From: Verticillium longisporum
Taxonomy: Eukaryota; Ascomycota; Sordariomycetes; Glomerellales; Plectosphaerellaceae
DNA length: 64,000 bases
Assembly: GCA_019188255.1 (NCBI GenBank)
Contig: JAETXT010000007.1
Span: forward strand, 3,410,001 to 3,474,000
Direction of reading: 5' to 3'
Notes under the pieces: model-generated
Seen by the model: only the letters and a program-made list of their open reading frames with translations
Told to the model about the DNA's origin: nothing
Databases searched by the model: none
Position numbers and translations under genes: made by a program
In this document: one piece after another, positions 44,610-55,886 of the stretch
How positions within the stretch are numbered: the stretch's first letter is position 1
Layout: every line of letters starts with the position of its first letter

Positions 44610-46595
44610 ATGTCTCCCGAGGCCTTGTCCTCTCTCTTCCAGCAGCGGCCCATGCGACCACTTCCCAAGCGACGCCTCAGGGAGCGTTTGTCACCCGAAG
44701 TTGCGGACACGATCGAATACCCTCCAGCGAGCCAAAACTCGAGTCCTTTGTTTCTGTTGCCGGGCATTGTGCGGGACGAGAGGTCGTCTAGTGTGGGAAG
44801 AAACTACACAGTCATTCGGGATCCTGGATATGAGGGCGCACCCATTGCAACCCACGAAGCAGGCGAGAGTGACGAGGAGGAGGTAAAGCGGTTCGCCAGC
44901 AGCAAAGTCGTCCGTCGATCACACCCCGAGATTTTGAGTAGGTCGACCCCGCAGTCGAACAGATCTGGGCAGTCGAAGCACGCAAATCACCAACCGGCAC
45001 CCTCTACAACCTCTTCAGTCGACGGTTACGATTCGTTCGAGAACACCAATAATAAGAAGAAACGCAAGATCCCCACTGCTGGCGACAACACATTGAATGG
45101 CACGCATACTCTTGCCGACATCACAGCCCTCGGAATCACGGCTACCGCTGGCTCGCCCGTGACCGACAATGATCAGTCCGGCCCCGTGTCGCCGTCATAC
45201 TATGGATCTTCAGGATTTGTGGCGAACAACCAGGGGATTTCTGGTCCCGGAAGAGGGCGGTTCGGTCGTTCAAGAAATGGCAGAAGTCCGCTTCGAGCAT
45301 TATCAGTCTCTGAAGCAGCCAACAGCTGGGTGGGACGAGGGCCCAAGATCCGGCAGCCTCAATGGGCCGCAAATTCCAGTAAGTTTACCCGGCCCTGGAC
45401 CCTGATGTTGTGTTGTGCTTTTATTTCGCCTGTGCCCGCTACCCTCGCCGACTTGGCCGCCTGGACGGGTTTTCTCATCCTGCCTGACCTTGTGGGTTGC
45501 CTTGTCGGCCCCTCGATCAGGCACCTTCCTCCCATCGAAGCGCTTTCCCCCTCGACCTTCCTGCTGCAACTTATTTTCCACATCTATTTTCCACACCTCC
45601 ACAATTCCCAGCCTAGCACTCTCAGCTACCAAATTGTGTGTACCTGCGGGCAAGAAGTAACTTCGCTAACTCATCGTCCTCCTGCAGACGAGAATACTGG
45701 CATCATTTCCAACGCCATCGCCAACGCTGGAAAGGTCTTTTCAGAACCAGGTCAAGAGAACATCAGCTTGCTCTCTCAGCACTCGAACACGTCCAGGCCG
45801 CGACCTGCCTCGGCCCAGTTTACATTCACCTGTGATTCTCAAGTACCCGGTACCCAGTGGCCTGGTATGGACCCTGCGGTCCACGCGTCCCTTCCAGCTT
45901 ATGGTGGGGCCAGCCGGACCAAACACGCATCAATGGGAACCCAAACGGCCGCGGCAAACGCTGGCGCCAACCAGCATGGCGCGCCTGTCCAAGGCAATGC
46001 GGGCGCACCAGCCGCCGCCAAGAAGAAGAAATCTAGACGTCGCGCGGAAAGGGACCTCAAGATGGCCGCTGCTCATCGTCGCCGTGAGGCCAGAGAAAAA
46101 GCCTACCACAACCCGCCCCGTCCTGAGGACATGTGGATTTGCGAGTTCTGCGAATACGAGCAGATTTTTGGCGAACCTCCCTACGCCCTCATCCGACAGT
46201 ACGAGATCAAGGATCAAAAAGCCCGCCGCCAGGAACAAGAAAGAAAGCGGCTGCTCGAGAAGGCCAAGGCCAAGAGCCGCAAGGGCAAGAAGGCCAACAG
46301 TGGCAAGCCTGGTGCCAAGAACACTGACTCGTCTCAGCCGGAGCCTCAACAGCAGCCTCACAGAGTTGACGGAGGGCATACGGACGGAACGCGCTCGCAG
46401 ACCAATAGCACGGACGAGGATGAAGAAGGGTACCATAATGGCGAATCCGACTACGACGGCCGCTCCTTCACCCACGATGACCCGCCCATGACACTTTCGG
46501 ACGATCCAGACCCCGAATACCCCGACGACGAACGCCTGGCATGTCCCTGCGCGTCCTGCGTGGCCGGCGCAGGGCATGCAGGGGTGCCTGCCTAG
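44610..46595 (+). CDS. Conserved fungal protein of unknown function with a C-terminal cysteine motif
   Basis: I do not recognise a named family. Exons 44610-45378 and 45688-46595; 558 residues. The N-terminal half is low-complexity (Ser, Asn, Gln) with basic patches (RPLPKRRLRERL, NNKKKRKIP) that could be nuclear localisation signals. The C-terminal part is the conserved-looking core: KKKKSRRRAERDLKMAA, a long charged helix, then MWICEFCEYEQIFGEPPYAL and IRQYEIKDQKARRQEQERKR, a predicted coiled coil. The last residues hold CPCASC. CEFC plus CPCASC might form a metal site, but this is inference. The 309-nt intron (GTAAGT...CTGCAG) is a multiple of three with no in-frame stop; its hydrophobic translation is unlike the flanks, so splicing is the better model. 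Confidence 0.75.
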   Translation: MSPEALSSLFQQRPMRPLPKRRLRERLSPEVADTIEYPPASQNSSPLFLLPGIVRDERSSSVGRNYTVIRDPGYEGAPIATHEAGESDEEEVKRFASSKVVRRSHPEILSRSTPQSNRSGQSKHANHQPAPSTTSSVDGYDSFENTNNKKKRKIPTAGDNTLNGTHTLADITALGITATAGSPVTDNDQSGPVSPSYYGSSGFVANNQGISGPGRGRFGRSRNGRSPLRALSVSEAANSWVGRGPKIRQPQWAANSSKFTRPWTLMLCCAFISPVPATLADLAAWTGFLILPDLVGCLVGPSIRHLPPIEALSPSTFLLQLIFHIYFPHLHNSQPSTLSYQIVCTCGQEVTSLTHRPPADENTGIISNAIANAGKVFSEPGQENISLLSQHSNTSRPRPASAQFTFTCDSQVPGTQWPGMDPAVHASLPAYGGASRTKHASMGTQTAAANAGANQHGAPVQGNAGAPAAAKKKKSRRRAERDLKMAAAHRRREAREKAYHNPPRPEDMWICEFCEYEQIFGEPPYALIRQYEIKDQKARRQEQERKRLLEKAKAKSRKGKKANSGKPGAKNTDSSQPEPQQQPHRVDGGHTDGTRSQTNSTDEDEEGYHNGESDYDGRSFTHDDPPMTLSDDPDPEYPDDERLACPCASCVAGAGHAGVPA

Positions 46596-49355
46596 AGAGG
46601 AGGAACAGGAAGCCTCCTGCGTGTCGTCGAATGTGATACCCAGGAAGCCTGCATCTGGACCACTTGGCTACTTTTGTTTTTATTTTGGCATTTCTGCGCG
46701 CACAGCGTTCTGTTTGAGTTTTGGATTTGACAATGGACCCAAGATGCGCCCCAAAGCACGCATCAAGTCGGTGGTCTTGTCCCATGATGAAGCCTGATTT
46801 AGTTTGACGGCTGGTTTGCAGTCCCGCAGTTTCCGGAAAACGGGGCGGTTCGCTATACCCCATGGGATCATCGTCGCTGACTGATGGCAACTGAAGATTG
46901 CAAGAGAGGAGGCAGTATTGTGCGAAACGTTGCGACGCATGTCGAGGCTTCGCGCACGGTGTTGAAGGCTGTCGAGTCTGGGGTGGAACGGGGAGGGGGC
47001 AGAGAGGGAGCAGAGAGAAGAGTGCTGGCGATGAACGTTAGGCCGCAGCCTGCCAGGCGTTGCACGACCTGACGCAGACAGTGGCCAGTATCGGTGGGAG
47101 GTTGTCGTCAGGGTCCTGTGTCATACCAGCGACAAGGCTAAGATGGATGGGTGGTGGACAGGGACTTCGGGCTTGAGGAAGCCCTCGATCTTGTCTAAGG
47201 CATGTTTCGAGTTAGCACCTCAGTGGTCACGTCAACCTAAGCCTGACTACTTCACATGCTTGGTTAGGTAGCAAGCGCATGACACAACCCTGCAAGACCA
47301 AGACGCAATGTTTCGTGGTGAACTGGCATGCCACTACTTGTGATCAGCTAAGCTCAGTTGACCGCCCGCCATGCGCTGCGACTCGAGAAGCATTGCGATT
47401 CGCGAGAGGCCTCATGCGCGACGAATCCCGCACGTCGTCTCCTCTCGACTCTAGACAGTATCACGTTGCCCTTGCTTCAGGCCTAGAGTGTAGGACGAAA
47501 AAAAATAGCGTGGGTGCACGTCCAAGGCACTGGGGGGCAGCAAGGGCACCAGCAGCACAGAGGCATCTGTCCTGTGCTGCATGTATGACGTCGTGCCGGC
47601 CCCACCACTCCTTCGACTGTGTGTCTCCCAGCTTTTCGGGGGTGGGAACAATGAGTTAGAGAACAGACACAGCAACCACCGCCAAGGGGCGCGCGATGCA
47701 CCAGGAGGTCTCGATGTGATTCGCGTTAGTGCCGGAACAGTCGCGTTCCTGAACGCAGCGGGTCGAGCCAGGCCCGCGTCAATCTTGGCCAAGGAAGCTG
47801 GCGAGCTTGTCTCGGGTCCCCGATGGTGCAGGCTGTTGATTGAGGCTGAGCATGAAGAACAGGCACGGCCGAACCTGGCTCGTGAGGAGCCGCGCTCCGG
47901 GGGGGGGGGATTGGGATTGGGATCTACCTAGAACGGCCCAGGCTAGGGAGCAAGCTGCCAAGGTCTTTGGGCCTGGCGTCGGCAGCAAGTCGAGTTGATT
48001 ATCGACTGCTGGTTAGTGTTTCTTTGATTCCCCTTCGCTGTCTTTTATTTTGGCTGTGTTGCCTGGGCAGCACGGCACCTGAGCACGATGTGGTCCCCCA
48101 TCCCAAAGTCAAGACAAGGGAACAGAGTGGGAGGGAGGGTTGTGGTCGATCCAGGCACGAGAGCCTTGATATTGTGAGACAACCAGTTGGTCTTTGCGGG
48201 TACACAGGATGTGTCGGATCCGCCGATGCGGCGAGATCTGTTGGACTAGGACTAGACGTGAACGTGTCGTGTGGCGGCTGGTCGTCTGAAAGCGGCAGCT
48301 TGTGCAGAATGGGGCAGCGTGCTTGACGAATCTACCTAGGTACCTAGCTGTCGCAGGGGTTCAGAGCGTGGGACACTCGGTGCTGAAGGGTTCTTCTGGT
48401 GGAAGGCCTGCTCGTGATGTTTGTGTGTCCATATTGCAATCTGGAGATGCAGGACGGCCATGAGACTCTGCTTGGGGAACCAAAAGAGCCGAGTAACCAT
48501 GCATGCGACAGGGGAGAGAAGGGTGGGCGAGGTGAGCTCCCATGAGTGATCGACGCGGGAGCGCATCATTACGGCGATGTCGATTGGGGCCAGCAGCAGC
48601 AACAGCAGCAGCAGCCATCAGTGGAAAGCCACCGCGCGCTGAATAAGGTGGATCAGCGCTACCTGGTCTGCCTGGTCTCTGGCTAGCCCCGGTAATTCCC
48701 TGTTTAGGCCGCTTAGCGCAGCCTCCCACCGCGTCCGTCGTCATCAGTGGAGCTCGACGCTGCACCTCTCTGAGCCTGCTGGTTGCTGGTCGCTGGTTGC
48801 TGCTGCTTAATGCTGCTTGGTCGTCGCTGCTCTCCGCGGCCGGATGGTCGGTCTTGCTTCCTTCCTCTCCTCCTCACCCCCCGGCCCTTGCCTGCCTGCC
48901 CTTGCCTGCCCTTGCTTGCTTGCCATTGCCTTCCCTGAATGGTAAAAATCCACCAGCGTTCCCCATCCCCCAATCCACCATCCAATCCCCAGAGCCAAGC
49001 ATCGCATCAGGCAGACCACCTCCCCCCCCCCAGCACTTTTTCCTACCCTAGAAACGGGGAGAGTCCTCATCCATCATCCGACGCTCCGCATCATTCATCG
49101 TCCACATCAGCATCATCATTCCCTCTCTCCCCCTTCCCTTCTCTAGTTATTCTTTGATCCCGCGCCGCCGCAGCGTCCGGCTCATCAGTCTGAACCGTTT
49201 CCGCCGCACCAACCGAACACCACACGCAACGTTCATACAAAGCGCCGCAGTAATGCAGGCTGCCATTTAACGTTCCTCGTAAAACAACGTCAAAGCTGGA
49301 GACTGCGCCGACCATCCAACCCTCCTGGGGGTAAAGCATCGACGAGCTCGCCATC
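46596..49355. other. 2.8-kb intergenic region
   Basis: No gene supported. Includes the 3' UTR of the previous gene, a CTACCTAGGTACCTAG cluster at 48331-48347, a GCTGCTGCTG/CAGCAG tract at 48593-48617 and a long C/T-rich leader before the Seg-like gene. Confidence 0.55.
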
Positions 49356-52300
49356 ATGTTCGGCAGCATGAGGAAGAAGCACCGGCAGCCAGCACAGGTA
49401 AGCTACCAATTGGAGAGGCGTCATCTGCTGCACATCTTCACACCTCTGCCACCGCCCAAATACAAAGTCTGACCGTTGCGACCTTCTGTAGCCTCTGACT
49501 GCCGCCACCGCAAACCCAAACGCGGCCACCGCCGCCGCTGCCGTCTTTGGGCGCCACAACTCCAATGCCTCGCTCTCCTCTGCCGCCGCCGCCGCCGCGT
49601 TGCGATCAAGGCCGACGACGCCGATCAATGTCGGCGAGGTCCAGACCAAGCGCACCCAACGCCGGAGCGCATCCGTCTCCTCACAGAACAGCCAACACGA
49701 CGCGCGACGAGCCCTTCACAGAACCGCCAGCCAGAGCTCCATGACGGAACGCACATTCCGCACGCCCTCGCCCTCACCGCATCGACCCGTCTCGTCTGGC
49801 GCATACGACTCGCCGCCGCCCGTGCCCGCCATCCCCGAAGACATGCGATCCGACAACGGTAGGAACACTCACAAGAGAGCAACCAGCTTACAGACTCAGC
49901 CCTTCCGAGTCGCAAGCCAGAAAAAGCAAGGAGGAGCGGGGTCTTGGTTCGGCGCCGCCACCGAGGGCCCAGCGGTCAATGTCAGAAAGTCGGATGCGTT
50001 GCTGTCGCGAACTCAGCCCTCTGAATCTCGACCAGGAGCCGTAAGCCCAACTTCTTCTATCAATTTCTCTCGTCCAAGAGCCTTGCAGGCCGGCTCACCG
50101 CCCGCCTCGCCAATCTTCGAAAGAATGCCCTCAGTGACACACAGCCAGCGATATGTTGCTCCCCATCGAGCCCAGTCCGTCACCTCGACCCACTCGTCCG
50201 TCGCCTCCGACCAGTCGTTGGTCTACGATCCCAACTCGAGACGGATGGTGCCCAAGGCCGATTTGCTGGCGAGGGAGTACGACATCGAGCCGAGCGAGAA
50301 GCCAGTCAAGAGAAAAAAGAAGCAGCAGCAGCAGCAGTTGCCGCTGGGAAGGAGCGGGTCTCACCTTGCGCAGGGAACAGTGGCGAGAGCCAGAGGTACT
50401 GCAGTTGAAGGTGAAGAATCGCACGTTCAGACACGTTCACAGCCACAGGCACAGGCACAGATCCAACCAGAAGTTGAAACCAAGGCCCAACCCCAACTCG
50501 TCGTCCGAACCCAGCCTCAGTCGCAACGATTTGTCCGGCCCGAGAGTCCAGAACCCAAGACCCGTCAGCGCCACCCGCAAACAGAGCAACCGGCCCCGAT
50601 CATGACAGCCGCAGTCGCGGCCGCCGTGGCATCAGGGACAGGCCCTCGAACGCCGGAGCCTCCTCACGTGCAGGCTTCGACCACAGCCGATCGCACTGGT
50701 CACGTCAGCAACGGCACCGCTGCTCCAGTCCAGGCTCATCAGACGGACAGTGCGCCACCCAGCGGCAGGGCCGAGCTTGAAGACGAGGAGTCTTCCGAAG
50801 AAGATGAAGAGGACGAGGAGGAGGATCTTGTTGATGGAGCTACCGCTCACCCTGAATCAGAACCCTACGGCGCTGAGGCTGTGCCCGCAAACACGGCTCG
50901 CCACTCGTCTCCTCCATCCTTCTCGACCAGCAGCACGGCCGTTGATAATTTTGCCGACAACGTTGTGTCGTCAGCACCGCCCAAACAGCACGGTAGCGTG
51001 CGAAGCCTCCGAGAGCATTCAAACAGCCCGGTGCGGAATGCGCGCTTTGCGCTGCGAACTGACCAACTTGTAGTCAAACACGAGCCTCCTGCGAGGTCCG
51101 TGTCGCCCCGAAAGTCGGCTCTGAAGAACTCGTCGAGTCCATCGCGAGGTGCCTCGCCGTCAGAAGATGGTTCGGATTTGGGTCTGGAGCACTACGCAAG
51201 CCACCAGGACGATCTGCCTTCCAATCGGAAGAAGAGCGTACGCGTCAGCTTTGACGAGCACAGCACGCAAGTGATTGGCGAGTCTGCCCAGGAGCAACAT
51301 GCAGATTCACCTATCGTGCCGAGCCCTCAAACAGCACGACGACCATGGTACAGCAACATTGGCCGCAACAAGAAAAAGGACTCGGTAGCTCTGGACGTTG
51401 ACGAAGTCATGCAACCTCGCCCCGCCCTGCCATCTTTCGGGAGCGTTCGGGACAAGAAGCCGAAAGAGACTGAAGAGGAGCGTCCGCTCGTGCGGCCTGT
51501 CGAGTCTGAGCATTCGCCCGCCATCTCAGCCTCGCCAGCGGCTCTTCCTTCATCGCCCGACGATGGGGAAATTGATGATCCCATTGGCCACTCCACCGAC
51601 GGCAACCTGGCCTCCATTCTGACCCGAGAGAATGCGGCGAAGAACGAGGCAAACATCTCCAAGTTCAGAGAACCGTTGCCTCCTGTTGTCACCTCTCTGG
51701 AAGGAACCGGATATCACTCCCCAAGCTCCTCCAGCAGCGACGACGAGGATGGCGAGGGGTCGCCTCCTACGCAGGAGACGTTCCTAGAGTCCATTGCAGA
51801 GGCTCCGTCGGAACCAGCTTTGAACCCCCTGGACGAGACGAAGGAGGAGGAAACTCTTGTCGAGAATACCGAACGCATAAACGTGGGTGGTACTGGCGCA
51901 ACGCACCTACAGGTAGATACGGGTCGCGAATTATCACAGGACGCTGTTCCTGTCATCGCCATCATCGAACCTAGCCCAGGTCTCCAGGAACCCAGCGTGG
52001 GTGGCGCAGGCGCAGGGTACTTTGACGTTCCTGGTGGGTTCCCAGAGGACGACAATGATAGCAATAACGTATCATGGCCTGCCGCCGTGCCCACTGGGCG
52101 CGAGGCAGAAGCGAAGACTGCTGTTGCTCCTATCCAGATCCCAACAAGTTCCACGGACTCAAGCGTCGACGAACTCGAGGCCTCCCCACCGAACACGCCT
52201 ACCGCCCGGGCTCCCGGTGTTTCCACCATCAACGAAGAAACCGAATCATCTGGCAGCAGTATCTACAGCGATGCTTACGAAGATTTATCAGACGCTGAAG

Positions 52301-54365
52301 GCGACGGCTTCTTATCGCTAGATGCTGTCTTGACAACTCCCGTTTCGCAAAAGGTTTCGAAAAGACTATTTGAAAAGGCACTGATTGGCTCATCGAAGGA
52401 GGCATCGAAAGATGATAGCATTCAGAGATCTGATCTTTTCGTCGCTTCCGCTCCGGCAACTGAACCTCTCGAAACGCAAGACGATTGGGACAAGGCTAAA
52501 CTGTATTGGAAGAGCTTGACCAACGACAAACGCAAGCAGCTCGAGCGCGAGGCTCAGGAAGAGGCTGGTGTCGAGGCCGACGAAGAACAAGTTACGCATC
52601 CCAAGAAGACAAAGAAGAAGAGGTCTTCGCGCGCCTCTCAGGTGTCCAAGCCCTCCGAGCAAGACACGGAACAGGAGGCAGTGCAACAGCGTCACGGCGA
52701 TGCCGAGCGCAACTACCAAATCAAGCCAGGAACCAAATACGCATCGCAGGATGACGCTGGGGTTCCCCCGATGCGCCAATCTCTGCGAGGCACCGAGTCA
52801 CAGCAGGGATCAGGTGTTGGTGGCTCAAGGCTTAAGAAATCGATGAGAGCTTCACAACCCGCAGCGACCAATGTGTCGGAGCCCACCATGCGTCGGACCC
52901 TACGCGCAGGTCCGCCCGAGACGAATGGTGCGCACAGCCGCAAGGCTGCTTCACAGGAGACGGCCCAAAGTAATGGCAACATGCGCAAGTCTATGAGACA
53001 GAATGGCAACCCGCAACCTGTCATCAGCCAGCCCGAACCGGCAGCCAGGAAGACTGGACGTCCCCTCAGTCTGCAGCAAGCTCCCACGCCTCGGGAGGCA
53101 GGCCCGAATCACAAGAGACAGTCATCAGTCGACTCTCCGGCCGCCGCTGCTGCTCTGGCCACCACACAGCCCAGCCTTCGCCGTCGAGGTTCGGATTCAA
53201 GCGAAAGCAGTTTTAAGCGGGCTCGACCCCAAAAACAAGCCCAGGGCTTTGGCTTCCGTCGGTCAATGAGGGCAGCCTCGCCTGAAAGGCCGGTTGAAAA
53301 TAAGAGCTCCCGATTCAGCCTTCGATCCCTATCGCCGGTCGGGCGCCAGAACACTACGTCTCCACCCCCAACCACGGCCATGGGCAATCGCATGAGCATG
53401 CGACCCACGTTGCGCAGTGAGTCGGTCGACAGAGGCTCTTCTCGTATGCATATGCCCTCCTTTGGGCGATCATCGGGGAAGAAGGTTGCGGAGAAGAAGA
53501 ACAAGAACCGATATGGAGACTCGAGTGACGAGGACGCTGCAGGGCCGTCCACTTTCCGTAGCCGCTTCGCTGACTCGAGCGACGAGGACGAGCCTTCCGC
53601 GCCGCCACCTGCCGCCGGCAAAATGCCGAAGAGTCTACGAAATGGCGGAGGCGCCTCGAGCTCGGCTGCTGCAGCTGCTATGAACCTGCCGACAACTCGT
53701 CAGAGACAGGATGCGGCAGAGTTCTCAGAGGAACTTTCTGACAGCAGCGACGAGGACCTGGCACCACCGCAACGAACGCCCAGCGGCAGGCTCGTCAGGG
53801 CGAACTCGGAGGGTCGCGGTCTCCAACGCAAACGATCTGGTCGCGGCGAACTGATGGAGTCTGCGACAACACCAGCAGTCAACAGCACCGAGTCGGCGAC
53901 TCGGCCCGGGCACACTCGGCGGGGAGCTTCTTCTCCGTTCTCCGCCGAAGAAAAGACAAGGATGGTGCTGGTAAAATATCGCGGCCGGAACCGAGAGAAA
54001 GTGCTGCTAGGCAAGGCACGAAACTCGAACGGAGCAACAGCGAGATCTCGGCGCTCCGTGTCAACAACTCATCGCCGCGCCTGCAAAAGAGGCAGCCGGC
54101 AAACTGGCCCCTCCCCGATACCACCGCACGACCGGCCACCTCTGGTGGTCCCGCCACGGGAGACTCCGCTCCGCAGCCACCATTTATGAAGCGTCGTAGC
54201 ATCAGCCACACCTTTGGCGCGAGCAACAGCCATCATTTGCAGCAGCAGGAGCAGCTGAATGGGAACGTCACCCTAGACCTGGACGAGCAGTCCCAGGCGG
54301 GCGGGTCTGTAATGAAGAAGAAGAAGTTTGGCAAGCTGAGGAGAATGTTCGGACTGAACGACTAG
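49356..54365 (+). CDS. Large disordered protein, eisosome Seg1/SegA-like; one apparent frameshift
   Basis: Probably a plasma-membrane eisosome scaffold. The assignment rests on overall architecture recalled from fungal Seg proteins and is tentative. Exon 1 is 49356-49397 (MFGSMRKKHRQPAQ) and exon 2 starts at 49492 (intron 94 nt, GTAAGC...CTGTAG); about 1638 residues. N-terminal block AAAAALRSRPTTPINVGEVQ, polyglutamine near 50322-50336, acidic runs (EDEESSEEDEEDEEEDLVDG) and Ser/Pro-rich low complexity. From 52771 to 53645 a short (M/L)R(K/R)(S/T)(M/L)R motif recurs. The C-terminus is strongly basic, KKKKFGKLRRMFGLND. The frame breaks in the G run 53921-53924; adding one G gives HTRRGSFFSVLRRRKDKD and continues to the stop at 54363. 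Without it the protein would end at 54189 with an unrelated tail. Confidence 0.72.
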
Positions 54366-55886
54366 GGGTCCGCACACGTTGGGATGTCTATCTCACAACG
54401 AGCCGAGCACCTCAAGTGGAAGGAAGGCAGCGCCCGATCGAGTCAGATCGTAATTCTAATGTAACAGGCGAGAAAGATGCTCGGAGTGAACCTCTCTTTT
54501 GTCAGTGAACGGGTACCGAAAACCTCTGGGGGCGTACGCAGGGTAGCAAACGTTAGACCAGGACTGCGTCAACGCACGCATTTTTTTTTTCGTTTCCTTT
54601 TCCTTCTATTTTTTTTCTTTTGGCTTTCTTTCTGTTTCTCCAGCCTTGTGATTGACGCTTTTTTCTCGATTTGTCCCTTCACCTCGGCTTTTGTATCATG
54701 AATTGGCACGGCGGCGAATACTCGGGGTGATCCATCTAGTGGACGACGGCGCAACTGCAGGTCTAGACAGGAGTGCCGGGCGGTTTAGGGCAAGAAAAGG
54801 GGTGTCCCGGCGGTGCTGAGGAGCTGTGCTGGGGTGGATGGATATGCCGCCTTTTGGCGGTGAGTGCAGCAGTAGTCTCGGACATGAAGCTCTGGGGGGT
54901 CATAGTCGTAATAGAGGTGAGGCTTTTGGCCGATATCTATGTGAGCGTGTGCCTGAGTGTGTGTGAGTGGGATGCATGTGTGCTCGAGTCAGTTCCTCTT
55001 GACCGTGTCGGCTCATGAGTCGGCCCAGGGATGCCATTCCTGGAGAGTGGTGCCGCGAACTGCACGCCTGTGACTCTTCTCGCCTGCGGGCGTCCCGAGA
55101 TGTCAGCATGTGTCCAGCAGTCCAGCGTCTACAGCTCCACAGAAGAGGGGTTCGGATTTGCCATCACTCCATGTTGGTCCTCGCAACGCCGGAGTGCCAC
55201 ATAGTCATGGTACTGACAAGGTCATACGTCAGATATCACAAGACTGTCTCTGTCAATCTATCTCGGAGTCCAGTGCAATCAGCATGGAAAACGCCAGATC
55301 TTAGCAAAGAAAGGAAAGAAAGAAAGAAAGACCCTAAGAAGGCCCACAGCACTCCTGGTGGAGGCTCTCTTGTCCCTAGTCATTCGTGATCGACCCTTCC
55401 TTTTCCCCGTGCCGCCTCGCAGCCCTTCCAGAAGTTTTCCACGCGCGTGACGGGGCCTTGATTCGGGCAGGATCGGCGGCGCGGAGTTGTGGTGCGGTGC
55501 GGTGCGGAGGCCAGCCTGTGCGGATCCGATACCTTGGGGTTGGGACAATGACTCGACCCGATGCAGGGCTGGGGGTGCAGGGCCTGTGGGCTTTTTTCTT
55601 CCCTGGAGGACATGGGGAAGTGGGAGGGGGCACATTGGCAAACTTGGTGGTTGTCTCAGAGTGTGGTGGTGGTGGTGGTGTTAGGGGGTTATTTTTTTCC
55701 TTTCTGAGCTTCAAGGTGCGTCAGCTGGTATATCCTGTAGACGGTTGCGGTCCTGTGTCCCGAGGGCTCGACAGGCGATGCAAGTATGTGCTAGTCAACG
55801 AGACGAAACGGGGGGGAACCTCGGCATCTGGAGGAGCAAAGGTAGATTGTGAAATTGCTGTTCAACTATGGATTGGGAACGGGACA
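54366..55886. other. Convergent 3' region between Seg-like gene and GH127 gene
   Basis: No gene seen. T-rich tract at 54580-54625 and a GAAA repeat at 55309-55332. Both neighbours end here. Confidence 0.6.
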
